A stretch of DNA of 64,000 nucleotides, taken from NCBI RefSeq assembly GCF_963678635.1, contig NC_087070.1:6544539-6608538 (forward strand), given 5' to 3'. Positions 34,198 through 44,283 of the stretch are shown here, in pieces (position 1 is the stretch's first letter; each line of letters begins with the position of its first letter). The DNA comes from Symsagittifera roscoffensis (taxonomy: Eukaryota; Xenacoelomorpha; Acoela; Convolutidae). A program made the position numbers and the translations under genes. The notes beneath the pieces were generated by a model that did not search any database, had not been told where the DNA came from, and worked only from the letters and a program-made list of their open reading frames with translations.

Positions 34198-34240
34198 CTG
34201 TACAGAATCTAATTTAGTGTACAGAATCTAAATGGTACAC
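34198..34240. repeat. 19-bp tandem duplication upstream of RPL27
   Basis: TACAGAATCTAAT at 34201 recurs as TACAGAATCTAAA at 34220. It lies within 75 bp of the RPL27 start, so it may be in the promoter or 5'UTR. Confidence 0.7.
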
Positions 34241-34439
34241 TATGGTTTATCTTTTTTACATTGAGTTATCAGGCTCGGAAATGCAGAGATATTTTAAATT
34301 TAGATATAGATCTCTTTGTGGGTCAAATGGCCCCCAGTACTTAACATTTCAATAAAATCAAAAATGAAAAACATAAAATACAGTATAAAAATAGGACCGA
34401 GAGAAAATTATATAGATATCTTTAAGCCATCTTTGATGG

Positions 34440-34960
34440 GACAATAAAGATGTTTTTCTAAACCTTGACTGTGAGTTCGCGCGACCTGTATTCTTCTTTT
34501 CTGTTGATCCTTTGTTTGAGTCGGTTGATGTGGAGGGCCTCAAGCGTTAAAAGTTTGACAGTGTCGCTGAATCGATCTATGATCTTTGCCATCAAGTTTT
34601 CTGTGTTACCAATGCATTGTGTCATGTGTTCACCCACTGGAGTAGAGATCCGCGAATGCTCGTTAAGGCGTGTAATAAGGTTTAGGGTTGTCTGCCCAAC
34701 ATAGCTGGCACTACAGCCAGGACAAGTGATATGATACATCACATTACTACAGAGATGATTCGGGATCTTGGATTTTAGAGAGGGGACAGCAGTTTTCAGT
34801 TTACGGGTAGTGAAAATAACAGGGACACGAGTGAAAATAACAGGGACACGAGTGATATTGTTCAAACGTCTTCTAAACGTGTCACTCATCAACACACAGA
34901 TGGCATTAGAAACTTGCAGACATAAATTGCGACGAAAGCCAAAAAAAAACTTTTAAAATG
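34440..34960 (-). mobile_element. Penelope-like element, 3' fragment with GIY-YIG endonuclease
   Basis: An open frame (34895-34458, minus) encodes the C-terminal part of a Penelope-like polyprotein. The linker NHLCSNVMYHITCPGCSASY carries the paired cysteines usual in these elements. It is followed by YVGQT (the YIG of GIY-YIG), LITRLNEH with the catalytic-type Arg/His region, GEHMTQC, and LEALHINRLK with the conserved Glu. The reverse transcriptase is absent, so the copy is 5'-truncated, as is typical. A 21-bp exact tandem duplication (34810-34851) repeats ITRVPVIF in frame. The alternative, a free-standing GIY-YIG gene, is unlikely given the cysteine linker. Confidence 0.8.
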
Positions 34961-34964
34961 TCGA

Positions 34965-35261
34965 GAAAATTAGATCTATGCAAAAAATTTATATCGGTCT
35001 CCATTTGTCTTGACTAAGAAAATTGATTTAAATTTGATTCGAAACAAAATTTACCAAGCAGTTACTACGGATCCGAACTTTTTTTGTTCAAAAACACAAA
35101 ATAAATTATCCTCTTAAAAAACTCACACGCCCACTACGCAAAGAAACTTGTTTCACACCTCCAATGGCACAATCTGGAGACACTAAGACTATCAGGTATA
35201 AGGCGAAAATAAGGTGCGTACCAACGGAGCCGCATTCCCGGATAGCCGAAAAAACTAAACT
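34965..35261. other. Gap between Penelope fragment and LINE
   Basis: No gene. CACGCCCACTACGCAAAG and GGAGCCGCATTCCCGGATAG stand out as GC-richer and may belong to the target or an older repeat. Confidence 0.4.
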
Positions 35262-35347
35262 ACTACTACTACTACTAAAAGAATTTATTCCCTTTAAAAT
35301 ATAAAGGCATCAAACAAAAGAAATGGTATGATTATGTACACAAGACA

Positions 35348-38191
35348 TCACGAACGGCAATTTATGCAATGGCAACAAAGTAGCATTGAACAAGAGTTGT
35401 TTAAGTTGAACATATCAATTCTATTTTTCAGATAGATTTTCAATTTTGCTTTGAAAATTTCAGGCGATGAGAAAATGTCGGCTATGTTGTTTGCTGAAAT
35501 CATGTTGGCATACCGACAGACGCGATAGAAGAAAAATTGCTCTGTAAAGAAGAGTCGACAATTCTGGGTTGTTGAAAGCTTAGGGCGTGAGCTATTGCGA
35601 AGGTCTTTGGCTGCAAAGGTAAAATTTATGTATCTGTAAAGGTTGAAATCAAATTGATCAGTCAGGACTCGATTAAGAAAACACATATCATGTAAAGCTA
35701 TAGTGAAGGAAATTGGCAAGGAATTCGTTTTTCTAAGTTGTTCTGTATAGTCGTTGACTCCCGTTACCCATTTCAAACATTTTCTGTTAAATAATTCTAG
35801 TTTGCGGCGATATGTTAAAGATGGAAACCAGACCTGACTACCGTATAATAAAATACTCACAATACATAGCTGGTAATATTTGAATTTGGTTCTCATGGAT
35901 ACTCCATAAGGGATTGAACGTTTCAAGAAATGGAAAGCTTTGTTAACTGCAACCAGTTTGGTTTTAATGTGGATGTCCCACTTTAAATCACTAGATATCG
36001 TTACTCCGAGATCTTTGATAGATGAAACTGACGGAATTGGGTAATCATTAAGGCAAAGTGTAGATTTGGGGGAAGTTGAGTTAAAACAAATAACTTTGCA
36101 TTTATCAGAATTAAATGTCATTTCGTTTTCAAGTGTCCAATTGATAAATAGATCAATGTCTATTTGAACTAAGGAAAGGTCATATTTTGAATAGAGTTTG
36201 CTGTCATCAGCAAACAGAAAACATTTAGAGGTTTTCAAGACAGCTGGCATGTCATTAATGAAGAGTATAAATAGTAAAGGGCCGAGTACACTTCCTTGCG
36301 GAACACCACTTGTTACATGGCCTTTTGGAGATGCTTCATTGTTAATTAAGACATTTTGCGTGCGGTTTGTGAGATAGGAAGCAAAAAGTTCAAGAAAGCT
36401 AACGTCAAAGCCTAAATTACCAAGTTTCAAAATAAGTATATGATGAGGAACTTGATCAAAAGCCTTGCGAAAATCGAAGTACACAGAAAGACATTCGCTT
36501 TTTGCCTCGACGTCGTTATAAATCTGATCTAGGTATTCAAGAAGCTGAGTAACAGTCGATCGCTTGGTCATAAAACCATGTTGAGCAGGTGTAACTTTAG
36601 CCCGAATTTTAGGATAAATGAAATCGAAGATCATTCTCTCCAGAACAATCGATAATTGAGGCAATATGCTAATCGGGCGATAATTTTCAACATTTTCGGG
36701 ATTACTAGATTTAAGAACTGGCGTAATAAACGCACATTTCCAAAGTTCTGGCCACGTTTTAGTTTCCAAAACCTTGACAAAGAGCTGCACGACTAGAGGA
36801 GATATTAATTCACTGCAGTAGTTAAGAATAAAGGTTGGGAGGCGGTCGTTGGTAATACAAGAAGTTTTAGCAAATTTGAGAGCTTTCTCGACCTTTTTAA
36901 GGTTGACATGGAGATCGGATAGAAAAATGGTGGGTTTTTCGGGTTGTAAGATTTGAATTTCATGCTTTTCTAGAAACATTGAACAGAAGTAATCGTTCAA
37001 AAGAATGGCTATTTCAATAGAAGTGGATGCTTTTCTATTCATCCAGTGCATTTGGTTTGGTAGTTTCCTTCTGGTAAAAGATCGAAGGTATTTAAAGCAA
37101 TCACGGGTAGAATTTGGTCTTAAAGATTCAAGGAGACAAGTTTTATCCAATTCGATTGAATTGTTAAGGTCTTGTTGGATCGAAGCTAAATGATTTGTGT
37201 TGGCTGTCCGTTTAGATATGGAATGATGCTTATTCAGTAAATGAACTGTATGCGACGAATAATAATAGGGAAGTTGCTGGCGTCTTTTAGTTTTCTGAGC
37301 GCATGATGAAAGAATTGCATGATTGATCTGAGCGTACCAGCTATCTACATAATCATTAGTGGTGGATATGGAATAACATGAGTTTTGTTCCACAATGAGT
37401 TTGGTAAAGCAAGGGCTGATGTTAGTATTGAAGATCGAATGAGAAAAAGATGATTTAGATAGAGAGGTTTTCATAAAATTCCCACTCACAGTAGGCGCTG
37501 CTTCAGGAATGGTAAAAAAAGCAAATAAAGGAAAATGGTCTGAGTAAAGCACTTCATTTACAAATGCAGTGAACAATTCTGTGTGCGAAGTTAAAATGAT
37601 ATCAAGAGTGTTGCCTGAGCGATGTGTGGGTTCATATATAAGGGGCATTAAGCTATGATCCTCAATAACCTCTAGGAACAGTTTCGAGTAATCACAGCCA
37701 CCATCAGAAGATGCCCAACAGATATCCGGCAGATTTAGGTCACCTAAGATTGTGTACGAACTAGAACCATTAATCAATTTGGAGTTAAAATAACGTATTG
37801 AATCAGTAAGCATTTTGGCAGGTATCCGAAACTGCGACGAAGCGGGGGGGTTGTAAATAAGGAGGAAAATATGATTAACTGCACCCGAATATATTGAAAG
37901 TCCGATGCAGTAATCTGCATCGTATGATAGAGTTGAATAATTTAGAGCAAAACTCCTTTTTGTAGCAATGAGAACACCTCCGTGTTCTCCAGAAGTGCGG
38001 TCTTTTCGAGCAATAACCGAATAGGGAGAATTCATAGGAAAAATTTCGGGATCAGTAACTTCTGGTTTAAGCCATGTTTCAGTAATGAACACGATATCAG
38101 GAGAATGTAAAGAAAGAAAATTGATTAACTTCAGACGCTGATTTATGCTCAAGAGACTTTGTGCGTTGATAAGGCATAACTTTGATTGTAG
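35348..38191 (-). CDS. LINE ORF2: AP-like endonuclease and reverse transcriptase
   Basis: Same frame as ORF1, open directly after its UGA. The conserved endonuclease start (INAQSLLSINQRLK) lies before any ATG, so ORF2 lacks its own start in the obvious place. Endonuclease motifs: FITETWL, GGVLIA, GDLNLPDICW and YSDHFPLF. Reverse transcriptase motifs: YRPISILP, HGFMTKRST, the catalytic VYFDFRKAFD, SGVPQGSVLGPLLF and FLFADDSKLY. After these come thumb and C-terminal segments ending near the stop at 35348. It nicks target DNA and copies its RNA there. The length of about 945 residues is normal for CR1-type ORF2. Translation may depend on read-through from ORF1. Confidence 0.92.
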   Translation of the reverse strand, partial: LQSKLCLINAQSLLSINQRLKLINFLSLHSPDIVFITETWLKPEVTDPEIFPMNSPYSVIARKDRTSGEHGGVLIATKRSFALNYSTLSYDADYCIGLSIYSGAVNHIFLLIYNPPASSQFRIPAKMLTDSIRYFNSKLINGSSSYTILGDLNLPDICWASSDGGCDYSKLFLEVIEDHSLMPLIYEPTHRSGNTLDIILTSHTELFTAFVNEVLYSDHFPLFAFFTIPEAAPTVSGNFMKTSLSKSSFSHSIFNTNISPCFTKLIVEQNSCYSISTTNDYVDSWYAQINHAILSSCAQKTKRRQQLPYYYSSHTVHLLNKHHSISKRTANTNHLASIQQDLNNSIELDKTCLLESLRPNSTRDCFKYLRSFTRRKLPNQMHWMNRKASTSIEIAILLNDYFCSMFLEKHEIQILQPEKPTIFLSDLHVNLKKVEKALKFAKTSCITNDRLPTFILNYCSELISPLVVQLFVKVLETKTWPELWKCAFITPVLKSSNPENVENYRPISILPQLSIVLERMIFDFIYPKIRAKVTPAQHGFMTKRSTVTQLLEYLDQIYNDVEAKSECLSVYFDFRKAFDQVPHHILILKLGNLGFDVSFLELFASYLTNRTQNVLINNEASPKGHVTSGVPQGSVLGPLLFILFINDMPAVLKTSKCFLFADDSKLYSKYDLSLVQIDIDLFINWTLENEMTFNSDKCKVICFNSTSPKSTLCLNDYPIPSVSSIKDLGVTISSDLKWDIHIKTKLVAVNKAFHFLKRSIPYGVSMRTKFKYYQLCIVSILLYGSQVWFPSLTYRRKLELFNRKCLKWVTGVNDYTEQLRKTNSLPISFTIALHDMCFLNRVLTDQFDFNLYRYINFTFAAKDLRNSSRPKLSTTQNCRLFFTEQFFFYRVCRYANMISANNIADIFSSPEIFKAKLKIYLKNRIDMFNLNNSCSMLLCCHCINCRS

Positions 38192-38977
38192 TCAGTCAAG
38201 ATTGATCTTGATACCATTTCGTTCGAGGGTCAGACCACGAATTTTTAGCTCATCGCGTGGAACTTTTTCATTGTTAATCATGTCGTACCGTTTCTTGAAG
38301 ATTTTACGTTTCAGAATCTGTTCTTCTTGGTTCAGGGACTTCGATATGAAAATCTTTTCTTTGAAATTCTTCAGTTTGTAAGATTTTGCCAGGCATTTTC
38401 TAGCATTCCATTCGGATGACAGACGAACAAGTAAAGGACGCGGTCTTCGTTGTTGGGGATTAGCTTTACCAAGTCTATACATTTGGCAGATACTGAGATT
38501 TTCTTCGCCTATATGATCAAAAATTTCGGCCACTTTGGCTTCTTCGGCCTCTATATTGGAAGTAAACTGTCCGTTGTCTTCGCAGACCCCGTCGATGATT
38601 ATCTCGTTTTCACATGTGTTGGCCCGGTGACTGTTATTAATACGACTATTAACCGGTACATTCGATGATGTTGTCTTGGTTGGATCAACATTTTCAACAG
38701 TTTCTTTAATGCTTTTTGTAATTTCGATTAAGCTTTCTTGTCTTTGAATAATCAGTTCAAACTTAGCTTGGGATGTGAAGATGTTCCCCTCAAGGCAGCC
38801 AGAGCACAGCCAGAAGCATCCTCGAATTTTGCCCATTGTAGCTACATCATCAGGAGACAATCCAACACATTGCCCATGGAACCACGCGCTGCACTTTTCA
38901 CATCCTATAGCAGTTGAGTCGTTGTCCTTCACTGTTTTGTTGCATGGTCCACATCTAGTAGCTTTTGCTTGAGACAT
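38192..38977 (-). CDS. LINE ORF1 protein with PHD finger
   Basis: Starts at ATG 38977 (MSQAKATRCG). Residues of about 10-60 form a C4HC3 PHD finger: CGPC, CEKC, W.H..CVGL, then WLCSGC. PHD fingers are known in ORF1 of CR1-like elements and may read chromatin or bind partners. A short coiled-coil stretch follows (FELIIQRQESLIEITKSIKE). The C-terminal part has RPRPLLVRL and KCLAKSYKLKNF, resembling the RNA-binding region of LINE ORF1 proteins. The ORF ends in UGA immediately followed by CUA, and the downstream frame continues open into ORF2. The role is inferred: RNA binding and ribonucleoprotein formation. Confidence 0.85.
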   Translation of the reverse strand: MSQAKATRCGPCNKTVKDNDSTAIGCEKCSAWFHGQCVGLSPDDVATMGKIRGCFWLCSGCLEGNIFTSQAKFELIIQRQESLIEITKSIKETVENVDPTKTTSSNVPVNSRINNSHRANTCENEIIIDGVCEDNGQFTSNIEAEEAKVAEIFDHIGEENLSICQMYRLGKANPQQRRPRPLLVRLSSEWNARKCLAKSYKLKNFKEKIFISKSLNQEEQILKRKIFKKRYDMINNEKVPRDELKIRGLTLERNGIKINLD

Positions 38978-39297
38978 ATCAAACCGGAAACTATTTAATA
39001 AGTTTATCACAACAATTATAGCTGCTGGAATGTCAAAGATCTCTTAATTAACACCGTTATTGTTTGATATTTCAGAATATGAGTAGCTAGGAAGAGGAAA
39101 GGGTCAACCCATCTCCAATGGATTTAATATAGAACTGTCACACAAAAACATATTAAAATAGGTTGTTCGAGCCGTGTTTTTAATGACAATCACGTAGTCT
39201 GAGGATCCGAGACTCAGCTATGTGGTTGTGTTCGCATGTAAACGAAAGCTGATCAAAAGTCGTTTGACTGATGGCCTACTACTACTACCGTTTTTAA

Positions 39298-39935
39298 TAA
39301 AATTGAATATGAAAAATTTGTCGCCTAATTGACTGATTTTGATTGGATGAAAAAGTGCCTCAAATTTTGCAGCCTGTTAGCTAACAATATTCCGAACACT
39401 TTCAAGAGATTAGATTGGCTAAAAAACGCCAAATTACAGAAGAGGCACTTCCGTTTAGTTTCAGTAAGTGCACAAGCTGGATAGGGCCACAGCAGCGTTA
39501 TAAAAATGCAAACTATTTCATTTTATCAATGAAGTTATAAATCAGCATTAAATTCATCGTCGTAATATTAATTTATCTGAGTCGTCCTTCCTCTACAATA
39601 GCACTAATGAAGTTCAGGGAATTCAAGTACTTGACTTTTGTTGGAATTGAGAATTGACAAGGTCACAGGACTTGGGAATTGGAATTGGGGTCAATTCCAG
39701 TTTCGGGAATGGGAATTAGAATTGAAATTTTGGCTGGGATTGACATGGAATTGACATCAAAAATTCGCAATTAAAACTGATATCTTGAAAAATGACTCGG
39801 TCTAAATTTTAATAAACGGAAAAATGCTTGAATACAAACTTAAATTAAAAAGAAGTCCAATAAATTGAACGAGAAATAAAAAGAGCGTATATACCGCACA
39901 GTTTACAGTTGAAGCAGTAAAGCGAAGGGTGTATG
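39298..39935. other. Non-coding stretch with GGAATTG-like simple repeat
   Basis: No gene. At 39640-39770 there is a degenerate tandem of GGAATTG/GAATTGA/AATTGAC words. The rest is AT-rich with no clear structure. Confidence 0.5.
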
Positions 39936-40397
39936 TCAACTAGTTGCCTCAAGGATGCATCCAGCGTTCCCGCGCTGAATCGCTAGGTCTAGCTCTTGTT
40001 TGAGAAATTTAAAAGCTAGTTTCTCACCTGTTAAAACTGTTATTCGCCTTGCAAGTTCTTTCAAGAAAACTGAGGAAGACCTACCAGCGCCACCCAGTGT
40101 TTCCATGGCAACGGTTTCGAAAATTACAGTGGAAGACAGGTCTGAATAGTGGTTTCTTTTGCGGACTTTGGCCTCGGAAGCTGCATTGGCACCCGGAAGA
40201 ACTCCCATTCGCAGATTAGAGTTTACCAAACGACTTATACATGTGAAATCACATGCCATGGTCCATCCTCGCTGCCATGGCATTAGTGTGTGTCCATCTG
40301 GTCTCCGTCCATCTTTGCGTAGCAGCCCGATAGGTTCTAGTGGGGAACTGATGCCGAGTGACTTTATAGAATTGTGACATTCGACCAGAATGGCCAA
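39936..40397 (-). CDS. Transposon-derived fragment, nuclease-like C-terminal domain
   Basis: Open frame of about 150 residues containing LEPIGLLRKDGRRPDGHTLM, PWQRG, MACDFTCIS, VIFETVAMETLGGAG and DLAIQRGNAGCILEA. I know this pattern, from memory, as a C-terminal domain on many invertebrate reverse-transcriptase-type ORFs annotated only as uncharacterized. The PDG...D.TC arrangement hints at a PD-(D/E)XK nuclease fold, which is an inference. There is no start context and no RT beside it, so I read it as a 5'-truncated remnant. Confidence 0.5.
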   Translation of the reverse strand: MAILVECHNSIKSLGISSPLEPIGLLRKDGRRPDGHTLMPWQRGWTMACDFTCISRLVNSNLRMGVLPGANAASEAKVRKRNHYSDLSSTVIFETVAMETLGGAGRSSSVFLKELARRITVLTGEKLAFKFLKQELDLAIQRGNAGCILEATS

Positions 40398-40892
40398 AAT
40401 GCAGTCTCTGCAGAATTCGGTATTTTAGCAGCAAGCCTTCCGAATTGGCGATTTAGAACGGATAAGGACGTTATTTGAACGATTAGCCAAACGGTGAAGG
40501 CTAGAAGATTCTGGAATTCTAATTTTTAAAAATTCGAATTATGACGTCATATTTCTGAGAAACGTCAGAGACGGCCATTTTAGCTAAAATAGCAGAAAAG
40601 AGACAGAACAACTTTTATCTGCGATTACGAACAGTACGAAATCGAGACTAAAAAACAACAACGAACTACCGAACAGCAGAGGACGTTCCGAGTTGCAACT
40701 ATTGTGCTGTTACAATAGTTGCAAGGCCGTTGCGAGCAACGGTGAAGGGTAAAACCCAGCCTTCCGAGTTATTGTGAACTGGATATTAAGAAGCTTGATT
40801 CACCGGATTCAAGAATCCGGAAGGGTCTCGGGACGTGGACTTTTATGAACTTATATTGAATTTTAGCATCCGTCATGTCCTGACTTGAATTT

Positions 40893-41095
40893 AATTAAGA
40901 TCTTAATTCGTTTTGACAAGAATGAGGAGCTAGAAGTAGAGGGGGAAGGGTTGATCCATCTTCGATGGAGATGATGATTTTTATCTACTGAACAAAAACA
41001 ATAGTAATATAATAAGTAGTAGCCCTGTTTTTAGGAGTGACCTCGTGGTCTGGGGATACAGAGACCCAGCCATGAGCTCACTAATTTTGCATGTA
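40893..41095 (-). repeat. Fragment related to the LINE 5'UTR
   Basis: Similar in order and orientation to 39025-39270: AAGATCT..TAATT, GAGCTAGAAGTAG, GGGTTGATCCATCT..ATGGA, a conserved CCCTGTTTTTAGGAGTGAC, GTGGTCTGGGGATACAGAGA with a small hairpin (GGTCT/AGACC), and GCATGTAA. It is probably the 5' end of a related LINE copy, or a leader shared by two element families. Confidence 0.6.
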
Positions 41096-43220
41096 ATTCA
41101 GTTAATTTGAGCGTTCTGGTCGAAGCCGGAGAACAGTAACGTTTTTGTCAGCCTGATGTAAGAAAGACCACCGAAAAGTACTGGCTTGGTAGAGACGGTG
41201 AAAAACATGCAAAGCTCTGTTTAGACGCTAGCCAGTCGTCTTAAGACTTAGTTTTGTTATCCGTCGATATGTATCTTCCGGGCGAATGTTACATGTATGT
41301 TTTTATGGCGCTCCTGGGTGTTATTCTTTTTTAACATCATGATCGGCAGAACCGTTAACGAGCACTCCGCGCCGAGCGGATGCTCACATTAACGCCCTTA
41401 TTACGCCTAAACCGCCGGGGCGGAAGGGTAGTTCGGAACGCGGAGGCCTTCCGGATTGCCGTGAATAGTTTTTTAACCTAGTTAAGACCGAAAATTCACA
41501 AACCAGGAAGGGTGGGGGGATCGGCCGTCCCCTCGTCCCCTGAGCGGTTGGTGACCAAAAACACTTAAAGATATAAGTAAAACCAAACAAAAAGTAGTAT
41601 AGTACCCAAGAAAAACAAAAAACATAAAAAAATAACCGAAAAAACCAAAAACAGTAAAAAAGTAAAAAATCAGTAGAAATCATCCCCCCAGACAAGATGT
41701 GATTCAACCCCCCGTTTGTTGTTGATAGATATATTGTTGTTACAGGCATTTATATCAGTCAGGATCGTTACGATCAATTTTGTGGCCCGTTTGTGAGGCT
41801 TGTACTGTAGGGTTATTTGAGCATTTAAGCACGTTAATGATAAATTGCGCCCAATCCGGAAGGGTCAGCTGATTTGCGCTCAATTCGGAAGGGTCCGGGG
41901 TGAAGACCGATCCGGCAAGCAGTACAGGGAACAACAGGAAGAGGCTCAACGACAACTACAATCGACTGTTGGGTATCGTTAACAAGTTTTGTATCCCTTT
42001 TGGTACAAAAAGTAGGATAGTAATCTGTGGGGGGCTCGACAGTGCTGCACTGTAGTGACCCTTCACCGAACTGCGAATATCCGAGTTAAGCACCTTAATT
42101 CGGAGATTAAACAAACCCGGAGGGGTATAGTATTACTAATATTATTACTTATATAGCCTATATTAATAGTCTTATATCATTTTTCAGTGAAAAACAACGA
42201 AAACAGACCGGTTTTTAGGGTCAAAATAGCGATATTTTGATCCCCCCACAAGTCGCGATTTTTGAGATATCGATATTTTTTGAAACGGAAAAAAGCGCTA
42301 AGTTAGTGTGTTACATCGTAACTGCACTACTGTAACAAGTAGAACCGGTTAACTTTAGTTCGGAAGTGGTTGGAACTAGTTTGGTACCAAAAACCAAATT
42401 TTCCCAATTTTTGATAGTAAGAAACACTAAAAATTTAGAAAATTTTTTGAAATTTTTGAGGTAGGACAGTAAAAATAGTTGTTCGGACAACGTCCACTAG
42501 TGAATCTACAAGTCTTAAAATCCGCTACCCGAAAGCCTTCCGGGTTGCAGAGAAATCGAACATAACGTGTTTGATTTGGTGGATTCATCAATCCGGAGGG
42601 GTCCAGGTAGCATAGTTTTTCGCAAATTTTTTCTACAATAGCGTTTTAGATCGGGTCTTTTGCATTGAACTAGAAGAGTATAGGCCTTCTGAGCTCGGAT
42701 CAATAAATTTTAGGTCGAAAGGACCAGATTTGCGGAAAAAGTTAGGCGGAACCTATAAGAGAGAAAATTTTTTGAGTTCGGAAAAAAGACGTTTTGGTTA
42801 ATAACTTTGGAACTACTGATCATATCGAGTTGATCTTGGTACCAATAGATCAGAAATTAGCTGAGCTTACTAATAGGATCAGAAATTTTTCGGAAAAGCG
42901 AGAGAGAAAATTTTTTGAGATTGTTTTTAGCAAATTACACAAATCCGGAGGGGTACACCCTTCACGTTTTATAAATTTTTCTGAAAAACCCTTATACCCC
43001 TACCAAAAGTTGATAGCGATTGAACTAAGTAACTTAAGACAGTTCTAGACAAAAAGGGAGGGCTGGAGGCACAAGACAACCATAATAGAGTCGAAATTAG
43101 GCAAGTGATAAGACCCTTCACCGTTAGTGTGAATTGTCAAATAAGTGCCTTAACTTCAATCCGGAGGGGTCTAGGAAAGGATCCTATACCCTTCCCAGTT
43201 AATTCAAACAGCATAAGAGC

Positions 43221-43505
43221 AACGCAGAACGTATCCGGAGGGGTATAAGCTGAAATAAAGAAAACTACAAAAAGCTACTTTGACAGAGCTAAGGGCTCCG
43301 AAGTCAGAGGGGTCCGAATCCGGAGGGGTCTACTTTCCACAAAACCGGAGGGGTCCGAATCCGGAAGGGTCTTATAGTCGCTAATTCGGAGGGGTCCAAA
43401 TCCGGAGGGGTCTACTATTAACTAACTCGGAGGGGTCCCAATCCGGAGGGGTCTATATTCTGACAGTCCGGAAGGGTCCTATTTGTGCCAATCCGGAGGG
43501 GTATC
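43221..43505 (+). repeat. Dense array of TCCGGAGGGGTC motifs
   Basis: About eleven copies of TCCGGAGGGGTC or close variants (AAGGGTC, TTCGGAGGGG) in 285 bp, often paired as CGGAGGGGTCCGAATCCGG. Spacing is irregular (about 14-45 bp), so this is a motif cluster and not a simple tandem repeat. Confidence 0.85.
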
Positions 43506-44283
43506 ATTTTATTAAGGACTTAGGTGAACGAAAGAAAAACTAAAAAGCGAGAGGTATTAGGTTATTAATACACAGGCTAGGTATCAGTGACTGCACTGGT
43601 AACTTGCCTCTCAAAAAGAACCAGACTAATACAAAACAGGTCCGAACTCGGATATTCGCGACACTAAGTCTAAATTAAAAAGAGCGTGACTCATTGGTGT
43701 GGATTGAAACATAATACGTTTTTGGGGAAAGTGACTGCCCTGAGGATTTTAGTAGGTCTAGCTCGGGCAGTCCGAAGGCAGATAGGTAACACAGTACTCG
43801 GTGGGTGCAATAGACGCCCACTTGAGAAAATAACTGCCTTCAAAGTTTTGTCTGTTTGGTGCAGCACCAAGCAGGGAAAGCTTTTTCTTTAAAAGACAAG
43901 TTCGACTATTGTACTGCAACCGACTAAGAGTACAAGACACATACGTTTTTTTTATATATACATTCATATTGTGTCAATATATATTTTTTTTGTTTTTTGA
44001 TTTTAAATCAACCTAAACTGTGCTTGATTGGGTAGTGAGTACACTATCTTTTAAATTGACTGATAACATCATATTGTGCTAGTTTCCAGATCTTTGGACC
44101 GATAATCGGCTAGTGTGAATAAATTTTATACAAACTGTACTCTGACAACATACAGGGATTCGTGGTCACTATTTAATAGAATCTGGTGAAATTTATTGTG
44201 TTGTGTCATTATTATTGTTAATAAAACTATAAGGTCTCTAACAATTGAGTCAAGAGTAGGCATAGGAAAGTGACAAATAAAGA
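43506..44283 (+). other. Distal leader of the retroelement
   Basis: No motif cluster and no coding frame supported. AT-rich around 43920-44240. A primer-binding site would be expected in such a region, but I could not identify one with confidence. Confidence 0.4.

Larger units (their letters stand above)
35262..39292 (-). mobile_element. CR1/jockey-group LINE, near full length
   Basis: Minus-strand non-LTR retrotransposon with a 5'UTR of about 315 bp, ORF1 (PHD finger plus nucleic-acid-binding region), ORF2 (endonuclease plus reverse transcriptase), and a 3'UTR of about 70 bp that ends at a (TAG)n tract (CTA on the plus strand, from about 35262). A (CTA)4 tract also flanks the 5' end (39283-39294). 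Both ORFs are open throughout apart from the single UGA between them, so the copy is young. Clade placement rests on RT motifs and is approximate. Confidence 0.9.
40436..44283 (+). other. Long retroelement leader with inverted-repeat units
   Basis: About 3.8 kb without a convincing gene. Recurring modules have a 5' CCTTCCG or CCCTTCACCG arm, about 40-60 bases, then CGG(A)AGGGGTC. They can pair as hairpins and are seen near 40436-40493, 40759-40833, 41449-41510, 42058-42121, 42537-42598 and 43108-43166. A LINE-related fragment sits inside (40893-41095). Confidence 0.6.

Noticed and set aside
43506-44283. A 5' LTR directly before the Gag region
   Set aside because: No matching repeat is present at 53.9-54.8 kb or 63.7-64.0 kb, and no TG..CA ends with a primer-binding site could be fixed.
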